Part shown: piece after piece, positions 7,311-13,301 of the stretch
How positions within the stretch are numbered: the first letter of the stretch is position 1
Layout: each line of letters starts with the position of its first letter
Assembly: GCA_963169055.1 (NCBI GenBank)
Contig: CAUJFU010000132.1
Location: forward strand, 1 to 13,301
Length of the DNA: 13,301 bases
Reading direction: 5' to 3'
Source: Myxococcota bacterium
GTDB lineage: Bacteria; Myxococcota_C; UBA6777
Program-made: the position numbers and the translations under genes
The notes under the pieces: model-generated
The model's database searches: none
What the model was told of the DNA's origin: nothing
The model's input: only the letters and a program-made list of their open reading frames with translations

Positions 7311-7337
7311 ACACTTTATGCTTTGGAGCAGAAGTGT
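7311..7337. promoter_or_regulatory. Two-part stem-loop upstream of the lipoprotein start
   Basis: ACACTT (7311-7316) pairs with AAGTGT (7332-7337), and inside it TGCT (7319-7322) pairs with AGCA (7327-7330) around a TTGG loop. It ends 46 nt before the ATG at 7384. It may be a leader structure or a protein-binding site. The remainder of the divergent intergenic region (7103-7383) shows no convincing sigma-70 promoter. Confidence 0.3.
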
Positions 7338-7383
7338 GTCTCGATCATCATGGCAGAAGAAATGTGTGGGAGGATCTTTTTTG

Positions 7384-8130
7384 ATGGAAAAAGTGACAAA
7401 TACCCTTATTTTCAGTCTTTTTTTATATTTGAGTTTGTTCGAGACTTCATGTACGCCTACTTGCCGTGAGACGCAAGACTGCAAACGCGGATCTTATTGT
7501 TCTGAGGGAGTTTGCAAGGAGGGTTGTACGAAGGACTCGGATTGCGGCGGAGGCGAATCTTGCGGGGGTCAGGGGAAGTGCCTGACGGTAGACGGAGGGG
7601 AAAAGCCAGACGGGGTTACAACATCGGACGGAAACACGACATCGGACGGAAACACGGTCGGTGCGGGTTCGTGTGATTCGCTTTGCCAAAAGACAGCGGC
7701 GTGTTTTGCGGCAGGAGAAGGCAAGGCGATTTGTTTGCAGGAGTGTCAAGCGGCTCGTTCCTTGTTGGGGTCTGCGGCGGATGCGATCCTCAAGAAGTGT
7801 GATGTCTGCTTGCAAAAGGACAGTTGCGAGGATCTAGTGGTTGGAAGCTGTAGCGCCGAATGCCCCCATGAGGTGTATGACAAACAAAGAGCGCCAGCCA
7901 GCAAAAACTGCGGACAAACGTGGATGCACGAGGGCAAGAAGTATGACGTCACATGCAAGTGGCTTTCAGGCCCACAGTTCCACTATGATCGCTATGACTG
8001 TGCGTGTTTTTTGGATGGGTTGGGGAGTGGTCATTTTGAGAGCAACGATTTTTGCCAGGCACCGTTGGCGAAAAAAGTGGAGCGAGCGAACAAGGGCTGC
8101 AATGAAAACTGGAAAATCCCTGCGCCATAA
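7384..8130 (+). CDS. Cysteine-rich predicted lipoprotein
   Basis: A 248-residue exported protein. The hydrophobic signal (residues 4-19) is followed by FETSC with candidate lipidation Cys23; the lipobox is poor at -3, so a conventional secreted form is possible. Residues 23-66 hold nine cysteines in a compact pattern like the C-x5-C-x5-C modules common in large lipoproteins of Myxococcota. A short Thr/Asp/Gly linker (77-94) carries the duplicated TSDGNT unit. Residues 97-160 form a cysteine-rich domain beginning CDSLCQKTAAC, which resembles small helical Cys domains. The C-terminal part (176-239) has six more cysteines and aromatic residues. The start ATG has GGGAGG 10 nt upstream; the frame is open further upstream to 7237 but has no better start. 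The gene is divergent from the 10-Cys-repeat lipoprotein. The function is not recognised. Confidence 0.72.
   Translation: MEKVTNTLIFSLFLYLSLFETSCTPTCRETQDCKRGSYCSEGVCKEGCTKDSDCGGGESCGGQGKCLTVDGGEKPDGVTTSDGNTTSDGNTVGAGSCDSLCQKTAACFAAGEGKAICLQECQAARSLLGSAADAILKKCDVCLQKDSCEDLVVGSCSAECPHEVYDKQRAPASKNCGQTWMHEGKKYDVTCKWLSGPQFHYDRYDCACFLDGLGSGHFESNDFCQAPLAKKVERANKGCNENWKIPAP
7621..7656 (+). repeat. Perfect 18-bp tandem duplication
   Basis: ACATCGGACGGAAACACG occurs twice back to back (7621-7638, 7639-7656) inside the cysteine-rich lipoprotein gene and encodes TSDGNT twice. The copies are identical at every base, so the duplication is probably recent. Confidence 0.85.
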
Positions 8131-8142
8131 CTCGGGATTTTT
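8113..8142. terminator. Bidirectional intrinsic terminator between convergent genes
   Basis: AAAATCCC (8113-8120) and GGGATTTT (8134-8141) are inverted arms around a 13-nt loop, with a further T at 8142. Because the arms end in A-rich and T-rich runs, the hairpin can terminate both the lipoprotein transcript (+) and the receiver-protein transcript (-). The left arm and loop overlap the last codons and stop of the lipoprotein gene. Confidence 0.6.
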
Positions 8143-8157
8143 CGCAGAGAAGGGAGT

Positions 8158-8718
8158 TTAGCGGGAGGAGATGGGGGAAGGGATGTCGGTGAGGCAGTGG
8201 AGAAGGAAGCGCACAAGTTCTCTGGCTTGGAAGGGTTTTGCAAAGAAGTCTGCGTTGAGCGAGGCGAGTTTCCGTTGTTCTTTCGGATCGAGCGGATGGC
8301 CGCTGATCAAGACCACAGGCAAACAAGGGATCTCTTCGCGCAAACGTTGAAGGAAGGAGAGTCCGTCTTGTTGTCCGATATGGCGATCCAAGATCAAGGC
8401 GTCCGCAGTCTCGGCGATCAAACCGAAGTCGTGTTTGTCGTCTAGAAAGCTGTGGCGGCAAGTGACGGTGAACCCCTTGCGTTCGAGGGCTTGGGCTAAG
8501 AGGTTTCGGATGGCTTCGTCGTCGTCGTATACAACGATATGCCCTTGTGTGCGAGTCTGCGATCGCTCCGATGTGTGGGCTGTATAGGGTGGTGTGGTTG
8601 GAGGTTCTATGATCGTTTCGTTGTGGCGGAGATGGAGTCCTTGTTTGAGTGTTCCCGCGAGTTGTAGTGCGTTTTCTAGGCCATAAGGGTAGGAAAGATC
8701 ACGATAAAATGCTTGCAT
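8158..8718 (-). CDS. Stand-alone response regulator receiver protein
   Basis: A 186-residue protein ending in a CheY-like receiver domain (about 59-180). The acidic pocket is D65-D67 in IVVYDDDEAIRNLL, the phospho-acceptor is D111 in LILDRHIGQQDG, the switch residue is S139 in VVLISGHP, and the conserved lysine is K161 in FFAKPF. No output domain follows, so it probably acts through protein contact or phosphotransfer. The first 58 residues are unusual: an aromatic and leucine-rich segment followed by a Thr/Pro-rich linker, not recognised. I chose ATG 8718 because AAGGA lies 9 nt upstream; GTG at 8724 would add two residues. No histidine kinase gene is present in the window, so it is an orphan here. 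A role in a multi-component phosphorelay is an inference. Confidence 0.82.
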   Translation of the reverse strand: MQAFYRDLSYPYGLENALQLAGTLKQGLHLRHNETIIEPPTTPPYTAHTSERSQTRTQGHIVVYDDDEAIRNLLAQALERKGFTVTCRHSFLDDKHDFGLIAETADALILDRHIGQQDGLSFLQRLREEIPCLPVVLISGHPLDPKEQRKLASLNADFFAKPFQARELVRFLLHCLTDIPSPISSR

Positions 8719-8908
8719 GGCCACGAATCCTTTCTGTGCGGCATCCTTGCCGACGCCCGATTGGACGCCAGTTGCCGTCTTTTATTTAAGAAGCATAAAG
8801 CGTTCCTCCGTCGCGGGATGGATCAAAAAATCTCGACACTTCGTTGTTTTGTGCGCTGTCGCAGGATGTTTGAACCAACGACGGCGCGACGCAACAAGGG
8901 AGTTTTTG

Positions 8909-9589
8909 TCAGAGTGGGGCGGTAGCGCGTAAGCGGATGGAGAAGTCGTGGGCTTTTCGTAGGGGTTCGGGTTGTCGGTAGCGAGTGCAGCAGCGCAAGA
9001 CAAAGGCGTAAGCGCTTTGCATATCGAAGCGATGGGCGGGAGAGACGTAGACAGGTTTGGTGTGGGATTGTGTGCAGAGGCTCAAGCCGATGATTTGGCC
9101 TTGATCCGTGATCGGAGCCTGATCGCCGCGTTGATCGCCGACAGGCGCATGATCACCGAAGAACGGGGTTTTGCTGACGCCGACGGTGGGGATATCAAGG
9201 CTCCATCCGAGATGACTCGCCAGTCCGAAGCGTCGGGGGTGAGCGATGCCGTGTCCGTCGATCAACAAAGCTTCGGGGGTGCGCTGTAATTTCGCGAAGG
9301 CGCGCAACAACAGAGGAGCTTCGCGTAGAGAAAACAGGCCGCTTGTGTACGGATATTCGGGTTCTCCGATCCAAGAAGCTTCTTCGAGGACCGTGTGGGA
9401 CTGCATATCGTAGAGGATAACGGCTGCGTAGGCGATGTTTTGGTGTTTGTGGTAGGCAACATCGGCAGCTCCGATCAGACGGGCTTGATCGGGGCCTTGG
9501 GTGATCTCGATCTGGTGTGCGAGTTGTGTTTGGATCGCTTCGGCTTGGGCGGGAACATGGGGGAATTCTTGTTGTCGTTTGATATCCAT
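8909..9589 (-). CDS. nfi: Endonuclease V
   Basis: A DNA repair nuclease that recognises deoxyinosine (deaminated adenine) and nicks one bond 3' of it, with Mg2+. The length (226 aa) is that of the bacterial family. Catalytic residues match those known from Thermotoga maritima: D43 in GAADVAY, E90 in SLREAPLLL, D111 in LIDGHGIAHPRRFGLA, and H214 near the C terminus. PYTSG (80-84) corresponds to the wedge that separates the strands at the lesion, and GVSKTPFFG (137-145) is another family signature. A Gly/Asp/Gln-rich stretch (145-164) is compositionally simple but falls in a variable loop. The ribosome binding site is weak (GAGA about 7 nt upstream of the ATG). The gene is divergent from the glycosidase operon and well separated from the receiver-protein gene (190 nt). 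Confidence 0.93.
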   Translation of the reverse strand: MDIKRQQEFPHVPAQAEAIQTQLAHQIEITQGPDQARLIGAADVAYHKHQNIAYAAVILYDMQSHTVLEEASWIGEPEYPYTSGLFSLREAPLLLRAFAKLQRTPEALLIDGHGIAHPRRFGLASHLGWSLDIPTVGVSKTPFFGDHAPVGDQRGDQAPITDQGQIIGLSLCTQSHTKPVYVSPAHRFDMQSAYAFVLRCCTRYRQPEPLRKAHDFSIRLRATAPL

Positions 9590-9674
9590 TTGGCATCTCG
9601 TGTGTGGGTCGGTACAATGAAGGCGTTTTCCTCTGGCCTTGGGCGGATCGCAACGAGGGAGCGAGGGATTCGTC

Positions 9675-9704
9675 TTGGCTTTGGAGGGCGATCGCTGTTA
9701 TAAG
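9675..9704 (+). promoter_or_regulatory. Extended -10 promoter of the glycosidase-ligase operon
   Basis: TTGGCT (9675-9680, 4/6 match to TTGACA) is followed after 18 nt by TATAAG (9699-9704, 5/6 match to TATAAT), preceded by TG at 9696-9697 as in extended -10 promoters. The expected leader is about 30 nt and includes the AGGAGGT ribosome binding site at 9728-9734. Confidence 0.55.
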
Positions 9705-9739
9705 GGCGAGGCGAAATAGACGCAAACAGGAGGTAGGCT

Positions 9740-11356
9740 GTGCGAAAAAAGACGGAGAGACAGCGCGGGTGGTTGGGTGGTGTGCGCAAAGGGGGCGCGC
9801 TGCTGGTGTGCTTGTTGTTGGGGGGTGGGATGGTGGGGCCGTGGGCGTGCAGCGCACCGTTTGATGGGGTGGTGATGCGCGAAGTGGCGATGGGTGTAGC
9901 GGTTGCGGGCTTTCAGGTGGATATGGGATGCCCGACCGAATCCGCAGAAAGCTGCGAAGATCGCAATTCGGACTGGTATCAGTGGGTGACGACACCTGAG
10001 ATCATCGAAAACAAGGGACTCTTTTCAAGTGGAGATCCGATCTCGTACAGCCCGGGGATGTGGGAGCTTTATGAAAAAGATTTTCAGATGGCGAAAGAGG
10101 GTCTTGGGATTAAGAGTTTTCGGATGAGTATCGAGTGGAGTCGGATCTTTCCGAAAACGACGGAAGGAACGACGGGATACGAAGCGCTCAAGAAGATCGC
10201 TGATGCTAAGGCCATCGATCGCTACCGCAAAATGTTCCAAGCGCTCCGAAAGAACGGCATCGAACCCTTGGTGACGATCCATCATTACACGATGCCGTTG
10301 TGGATCCATGACGGCGTCAGTTGTCACAAAGATATCAAGGGTTGCAAAAACAGAGGGTGGGCGGAACCATCGCGATTGATTCCTGAGATGGCGAAGTTTG
10401 CGGGCTTTGTGGCCGAAGAGTTCGCAGGCGAGGTCGATCGTTGGGTCACGCTCAACGAACCGCTGGCGATCGTCTTGCCGGGGTATATGCAGCCGACGCA
10501 GACTCGCACCAATCCGCCCGGACTGTCCTTCCAATTCGATATCGCCAAACAAGTGATTAAGGGGATGATTCAAGCGCACGCTCAGATCTACGACGCGATC
10601 AAAGACAAAGATAAAAAAGATGCCGATGGAGACGGCAAAAACTCGGTGATCGGCATCGCTTACAACGTCACGCCTTTTTTGCCCAAAGATCCCAACAACA
10701 AAGTCGACGTCGATGGAGCCAAGAACGCCAACTATCTCGTCAACAAGGTCTTTCTCAACGCGATCTGTCAAGGCAAGTACGACGAGGCGTTGGATGGAAC
10801 GCAGGTCGATCGGCCCGAACTCAATCGCCTCGACTTTTTGGGCATCAACTTTTACGGATCGGTGACGGTTCCCGGGATCGTGGGGTCGCTGTATCCGGAC
10901 TTTTCAAAGCTATTAACCTTTAATCCTTTGGAATTCAAACAAGAGGTGGTTGCGCCCAAGGTGCTTTACGAAACGTTGGTCGATCTCAAGTCTTGTGGCC
11001 GACCGATCATGATCACCGAAAACGGCGTGGAGATGCGCACCACCGAGGATCAACAAAAGATGGTGGGCTATCTCGTGCGCCATCTGTTTTGGATCGCACG
11101 GGCCAATCTTGAAGGGGCCAAAGTCGAGGCATACCATTATTGGTCTTTGATGGACAACTACGAGTGGAATCATGGTCTGCACCTCAAATTTGGTTTGTAT
11201 TCGGTCGATCCGAAAGATACGCAAAAGAAGAGAGTGGCACGCCCGGGTGTTGCGGCCTTTAAGCAGATCTCCGATGCGGGCGGGTTGCCACGTGCCTTGT
11301 TGCTTGAGCATCTCACCGCAGAAGAAAAAGCCCTGATCCCTGATATCTTGAAATGA
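9740..11356 (+). CDS. Glycoside hydrolase family 1 enzyme, predicted lipoprotein
   Basis: A 538-residue retaining glycosidase (beta-glucosidase/beta-galactosidase family). The acid/base E240 is in TLNEP (237-241) and the nucleophile E427 in ITENG (425-429). Other GH1 signatures are GFQVD (57-61, sugar-binding Gln), IHHYTMPLW (180-188), FLGINFYG (366-373), and YWSLMDNYEW (467-476, the aglycone/sugar-binding Trp). The N terminus has basic residues, a hydrophobic segment (20-33) and a candidate lipobox ending at C37, so the enzyme is probably membrane-anchored outside the cytoplasm, which is unusual because most bacterial GH1 enzymes are cytoplasmic. An Asp-rich insert, DADGDGKN near 294-301, resembles a calcium-binding loop. 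The start is GTG with AGGAGGT 5 nt upstream. The PGM1-like ligase gene follows after 49 nt, in the same operon. The exact sugar is unknown. Confidence 0.92.
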   Translation: MRKKTERQRGWLGGVRKGGALLVCLLLGGGMVGPWACSAPFDGVVMREVAMGVAVAGFQVDMGCPTESAESCEDRNSDWYQWVTTPEIIENKGLFSSGDPISYSPGMWELYEKDFQMAKEGLGIKSFRMSIEWSRIFPKTTEGTTGYEALKKIADAKAIDRYRKMFQALRKNGIEPLVTIHHYTMPLWIHDGVSCHKDIKGCKNRGWAEPSRLIPEMAKFAGFVAEEFAGEVDRWVTLNEPLAIVLPGYMQPTQTRTNPPGLSFQFDIAKQVIKGMIQAHAQIYDAIKDKDKKDADGDGKNSVIGIAYNVTPFLPKDPNNKVDVDGAKNANYLVNKVFLNAICQGKYDEALDGTQVDRPELNRLDFLGINFYGSVTVPGIVGSLYPDFSKLLTFNPLEFKQEVVAPKVLYETLVDLKSCGRPIMITENGVEMRTTEDQQKMVGYLVRHLFWIARANLEGAKVEAYHYWSLMDNYEWNHGLHLKFGLYSVDPKDTQKKRVARPGVAAFKQISDAGGLPRALLLEHLTAEEKALIPDILK

Positions 11357-11405
11357 GCACAATCGCGTAGATGATCTTTGTGGAACTCCAAAGGAGACTT
11401 TTTCG

Positions 11406-13052
11406 ATGAATCCGTATTCGTCCATGATGTGGCGTTATCCGCACCCCACCCCGATCTTGCCGGACTTTCCGATGCCAGAGTCGACCGAAGAGATCGAGGA
11501 ATTTGCCCGCGTCCAGAGTCGCTTGCCTGAGCTGTTCCGCGAAGTGTTTCCTAACCCGCTTGCACCGCGTACGGTGGTGGTGATCCCGAGCCTAAGCCTC
11601 GATCAGGCCGAGCTCAAGAAGGTTTCAGGGGTTCATCATTACGAGGAGCGGATGCTGTGTATGCTGATGCTCTTGCGTTTGCCGTGTACACGGGTGATTT
11701 ATATAACGAGCCAGCCGATTGTTCCAGCGGTGATCGACTATTATTTGGGCCTGTTGTCGGGGATCCCGGGGGCGCACGCACGCAAGCGTTTATTGCTGTT
11801 CAGTTGTCACGATGCGAGTCCTACGCCGTTGACGCAAAAGATATTGGCGCGCCCGCGCCTTGTGCAACGCCTGCGAGAGTTGGTGAGCGGCGGCGAACAC
11901 AACCACATGGTGTGCTTTAATGCGACGCCATTGGAGCGAACGCTTTCGGTGCGGCTTGGTTTGCCGCTGTATGCTTGTGATCCCGCGTTGTCGTACCTTG
12001 GTTCAAAGAGCGGAAGCCGCGAGGTGTTTCGTGAGGCGGGCGTGTTATTGCCCGATGGATTCGAGAACTTGCGCGATGAGCGTGATGTGGTGGAGGCGTT
12101 GGTGACGCTCAAACGTCGTTATCCAGAGATGCGACGGGCGGTGGTGAAACTCAACGAAGGCTTTTCGGGCGAAGGGAATGCGTTGTTTTCGTACGGCGAT
12201 CTTGACGCAAGATCCGAGGACTTGGAAACACAGATCCGACAGCGTTTGCCGAGCCTGCTGCGTTTTGAAGCGAGGGACGAGACGTGGCCTCGTTTTTCCC
12301 GAAAGTTCGAAGAGATGGGAGGGATCGTCGAGTGCTTTGTGGAGGGCGAGGTCAAATATTCCCCGTCGGTGCAGTGCCGAATCAATCCGCTCGGTGAGAT
12401 CAACGTGATATCAACACATGATCAAGTCTTGGGCGGTCCTTCGGGGCAGATCTTTTTGGGATGCACTTTTCCTGCAAAAGGCGAATACCGCTTGGATATC
12501 CAAGAGGCGGGGGAGAAGATCTCGCGTGTCTTGCGAAGTCGCGGTGTGATGGGGCGTTACAGCGTGGACTTTATCTCGATCCCCCAACCCGACGGAACAT
12601 GGGAGCATTACGCCATCGAGATCAACTTGCGCAAAGGGGGAACGACGCATCCCTTTATGACGCTGCAATTCTTGACTGATGGTTTGTATGATCTGGAGAC
12701 AGGTTTGTACAACACGCCTTCGGGCCAACCGCGTTTTTATTACGCATCGGATAACTTGGAAAGCGAAAGCTATAAGGGCCTTGCTGCCGAGGACTTGATC
12801 GATATCGCGGTGTATCACGGGCTGCATTATCATGGAGCCACGCAACAAGGCGTGGCCTTTCACTTGATCGGGGCGCTCTCAGAGTTCGGTAAGTTCGGTG
12901 TTTTGTGCATCGGTGACACGCCCGAAAAAGCCTACGAGCTTTACACCAAAACAGTCGAAGTGATGGATGGTGCCACCAAACAGGCGCGTGGAAAGAATGT
13001 GCGTGTGTTTTCTATCCTCAACGAAGCCCAAGCTGCCGATGTCAACGGCTGA
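11406..13052 (+). CDS. PGM1-related ATP-grasp peptide/amide ligase
   Basis: A 548-residue protein resembling the family annotated as peptide ligase PGM1-related, named after the pheganomycin ligase that joins a nonproteinogenic amino acid to peptides using ATP. The N-terminal region (56-200) carries the family-like stretches TVVVIPSLSLDQAELKKVSG and HHYEERMLCMLMLLR. The ATP-grasp core follows: LGSKSGSREVF (198-208), VVKLNEGFSGEGNALF (246-261) as lysine plus glycine-rich loop, IVECFVEGEVKYSPSVQ (307-323), and the metal-binding D388 and E405-I-N-L-R (405-409). The C-terminal domain (about 469-540), with HLIGALSEFGKFGVLCIGDTP, matches the PGM1 C-terminal type. There is no signal peptide, so it is cytoplasmic. 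The ATG has AAGGAG 9 nt upstream. The substrate is unknown, and no precursor-peptide gene is seen nearby. The family call is from memory of its motifs, not a search. Confidence 0.83.
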   Translation: MNPYSSMMWRYPHPTPILPDFPMPESTEEIEEFARVQSRLPELFREVFPNPLAPRTVVVIPSLSLDQAELKKVSGVHHYEERMLCMLMLLRLPCTRVIYITSQPIVPAVIDYYLGLLSGIPGAHARKRLLLFSCHDASPTPLTQKILARPRLVQRLRELVSGGEHNHMVCFNATPLERTLSVRLGLPLYACDPALSYLGSKSGSREVFREAGVLLPDGFENLRDERDVVEALVTLKRRYPEMRRAVVKLNEGFSGEGNALFSYGDLDARSEDLETQIRQRLPSLLRFEARDETWPRFSRKFEEMGGIVECFVEGEVKYSPSVQCRINPLGEINVISTHDQVLGGPSGQIFLGCTFPAKGEYRLDIQEAGEKISRVLRSRGVMGRYSVDFISIPQPDGTWEHYAIEINLRKGGTTHPFMTLQFLTDGLYDLETGLYNTPSGQPRFYYASDNLESESYKGLAAEDLIDIAVYHGLHYHGATQQGVAFHLIGALSEFGKFGVLCIGDTPEKAYELYTKTVEVMDGATKQARGKNVRVFSILNEAQAADVNG

Positions 13053-13091
13053 TCTCCACAAAGCCCAAGCTGCCGACGCCAACGGCTGATC
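13024..13091 (+). repeat. Duplicated 3' end of the ligase gene
   Basis: The last 31 nt around the ligase stop (13024-13054) recur at 13061-13091, 37 nt later, with only two differences (GATGTC becomes GACGCC). The copy includes the TGA. It lies in a different reading frame from the gene and beyond its stop, so it is not translated as part of the ligase. Confidence 0.85.
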
Positions 13092-13100
13092 GGGCTTGGG
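13064..13100 (+). terminator. Stem-loop after the ligase gene, possible terminator
   Basis: CCCAAGC (13064-13070) pairs with GCTTGGG (13094-13100), and inside it GCCG (13072-13075) pairs with CGGC (13083-13086). No T-run follows, so this is not a standard intrinsic terminator. It could act as a 3'-end-protecting hairpin or a factor-dependent site. The upstream copy of CCCAAGC (13027-13033) could compete for the same right arm. Confidence 0.4.
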
Positions 13101-13230
13101 ACTTATACGAAATCCGCCCGTTGTGTGATCGTAAAGAGGTAGGGGCAGCAAGGTGTGGCGAACACTCGGACACATCGTCTGTGCTGTCGGAAAGACCGTA
13201 GGTTTGTACGTAAAAAGGCAAACAAAACGC

Positions 13231-13257
13231 AAAAAAGCGGAGGTTCGTTGCTCGAAC
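13231..13257 (-). terminator. Possible minus-strand terminator near the right edge
   Basis: Read on the minus strand, GTTCG-AGCAA-CGAAC (13257-13243) is a 5-bp stem followed within a few bases by six T (complement of 13231-13236). It would end a minus-strand transcript entering from the right of the window, converging on the ligase gene. The short stem makes it tentative. Confidence 0.35.
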
Positions 13258-13260
13258 AAC

Positions 13261-13292
13261 TGCTCATACAAAATGCTGTGGTTGTGTGAGCA
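13261..13292. repeat. 10-bp inverted repeat at the right edge
   Basis: TGCTCATACA (13261-13270) pairs with TGTGTGAGCA (13283-13292) through ten positions with one G-T wobble, around a 12-nt loop. It stands beside the possible minus-strand terminator and may be part of the same 3' structure, or a site belonging to a gene outside the window. No gene is called between 13053 and 13301. Confidence 0.45.
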
Positions 13293-13301
13293 TGTGCGTT
13301 C

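Noticed and set aside
8782-8807. Mini-frame on the minus strand: GGAGG followed by ATG and four codons
   Set aside because: A leader peptide ahead of the receiver gene was considered, but no attenuator structure or promoter supports it, so chance is more likely.
9688-9695. GCGATCGC palindrome in the glycosidase promoter spacer, like the cyanobacterial HIP1 octamer
   Set aside because: A single copy in GATC-rich DNA is expected by chance, and the rest of the window does not look cyanobacterial.
10025-10771. 248-codon minus-strand open frame
   Set aside because: It is antisense to the GH1 catalytic region, with no ribosome binding site or family motif.
12879-13271. 130-codon minus-strand open frame crossing the ligase 3' end
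   Set aside because: Most of it is antisense to the conserved C-terminal domain of the ligase; the remainder covers hairpin-rich intergenic DNA.
13153-13301. Plus-strand frame open from GTG 13153 to the right edge
   Set aside because: It has only a distant ribosome-binding-like stretch (AAAGAGGT, 12 nt away) and no recognisable sequence, and it runs through two stem-loops. It could be a truncated gene but is not supported.

Overview
The window reads as chromosomal DNA of a Gram-negative bacterium, most plausibly a Myxococcota-type ('deltaproteobacterial') lineage. This is an inference from gene content: large cysteine-rich lipoproteins with Thr/Glu-rich stalks, a VIT plus von Willebrand A protein, a stand-alone receiver protein and a PGM1-type ATP-grasp ligase. 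Base composition supports no exact placement. Most genes look about 55-60% GC, while the toxin-antitoxin pair is clearly poorer in GC. I see no rRNA, tRNA, CRISPR array, insertion sequence or phage gene.

Left part (1-5049). After a short region with a weak terminator and no convincing gene, there is a class I SAM-dependent methyltransferase (+). Its stop codon overlaps the stop codon of a convergent RlmI-like rRNA methyltransferase (-). Upstream of the latter on the same strand is a large VIT/vWA protein of the VWA5A type, with an intact metal site and no signal peptide.

Middle (5178-8718). A type II toxin-antitoxin pair (antitoxin, then PIN-domain VapC-like toxin, 1-nt overlap) sits in low-GC DNA. 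It has a clear promoter with a perfect TTGACA -35 box, flanked by a 10-bp perfect inverted repeat that looks like its autoregulatory operator. Two divergently transcribed cysteine-rich lipoproteins follow. One has four tandem 10-cysteine repeats; the other has a different cysteine pattern and an 18-bp in-frame duplication. A bidirectional terminator separates the second from a convergent stand-alone response-regulator receiver protein.

Right part (8909-13301). Endonuclease V (nfi, -) is divergent from a two-gene + strand operon with a good extended -10 promoter. The first gene encodes a predicted lipoprotein glycoside hydrolase family 1 enzyme, the second a PGM1-related ATP-grasp peptide or amide ligase. 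The last 31 bp of the ligase gene, including its stop codon, are repeated immediately downstream, where the second copy forms half of a stem-loop. The right edge carries two further stem-loops and a T-run on the minus strand, as if a minus-strand gene outside the window terminates there.

The items most worth following up are the hydrolase-ligase operon, the toxin-antitoxin promoter/operator, the 10-cysteine repeat lipoprotein, and the duplicated 3' end of the ligase gene.
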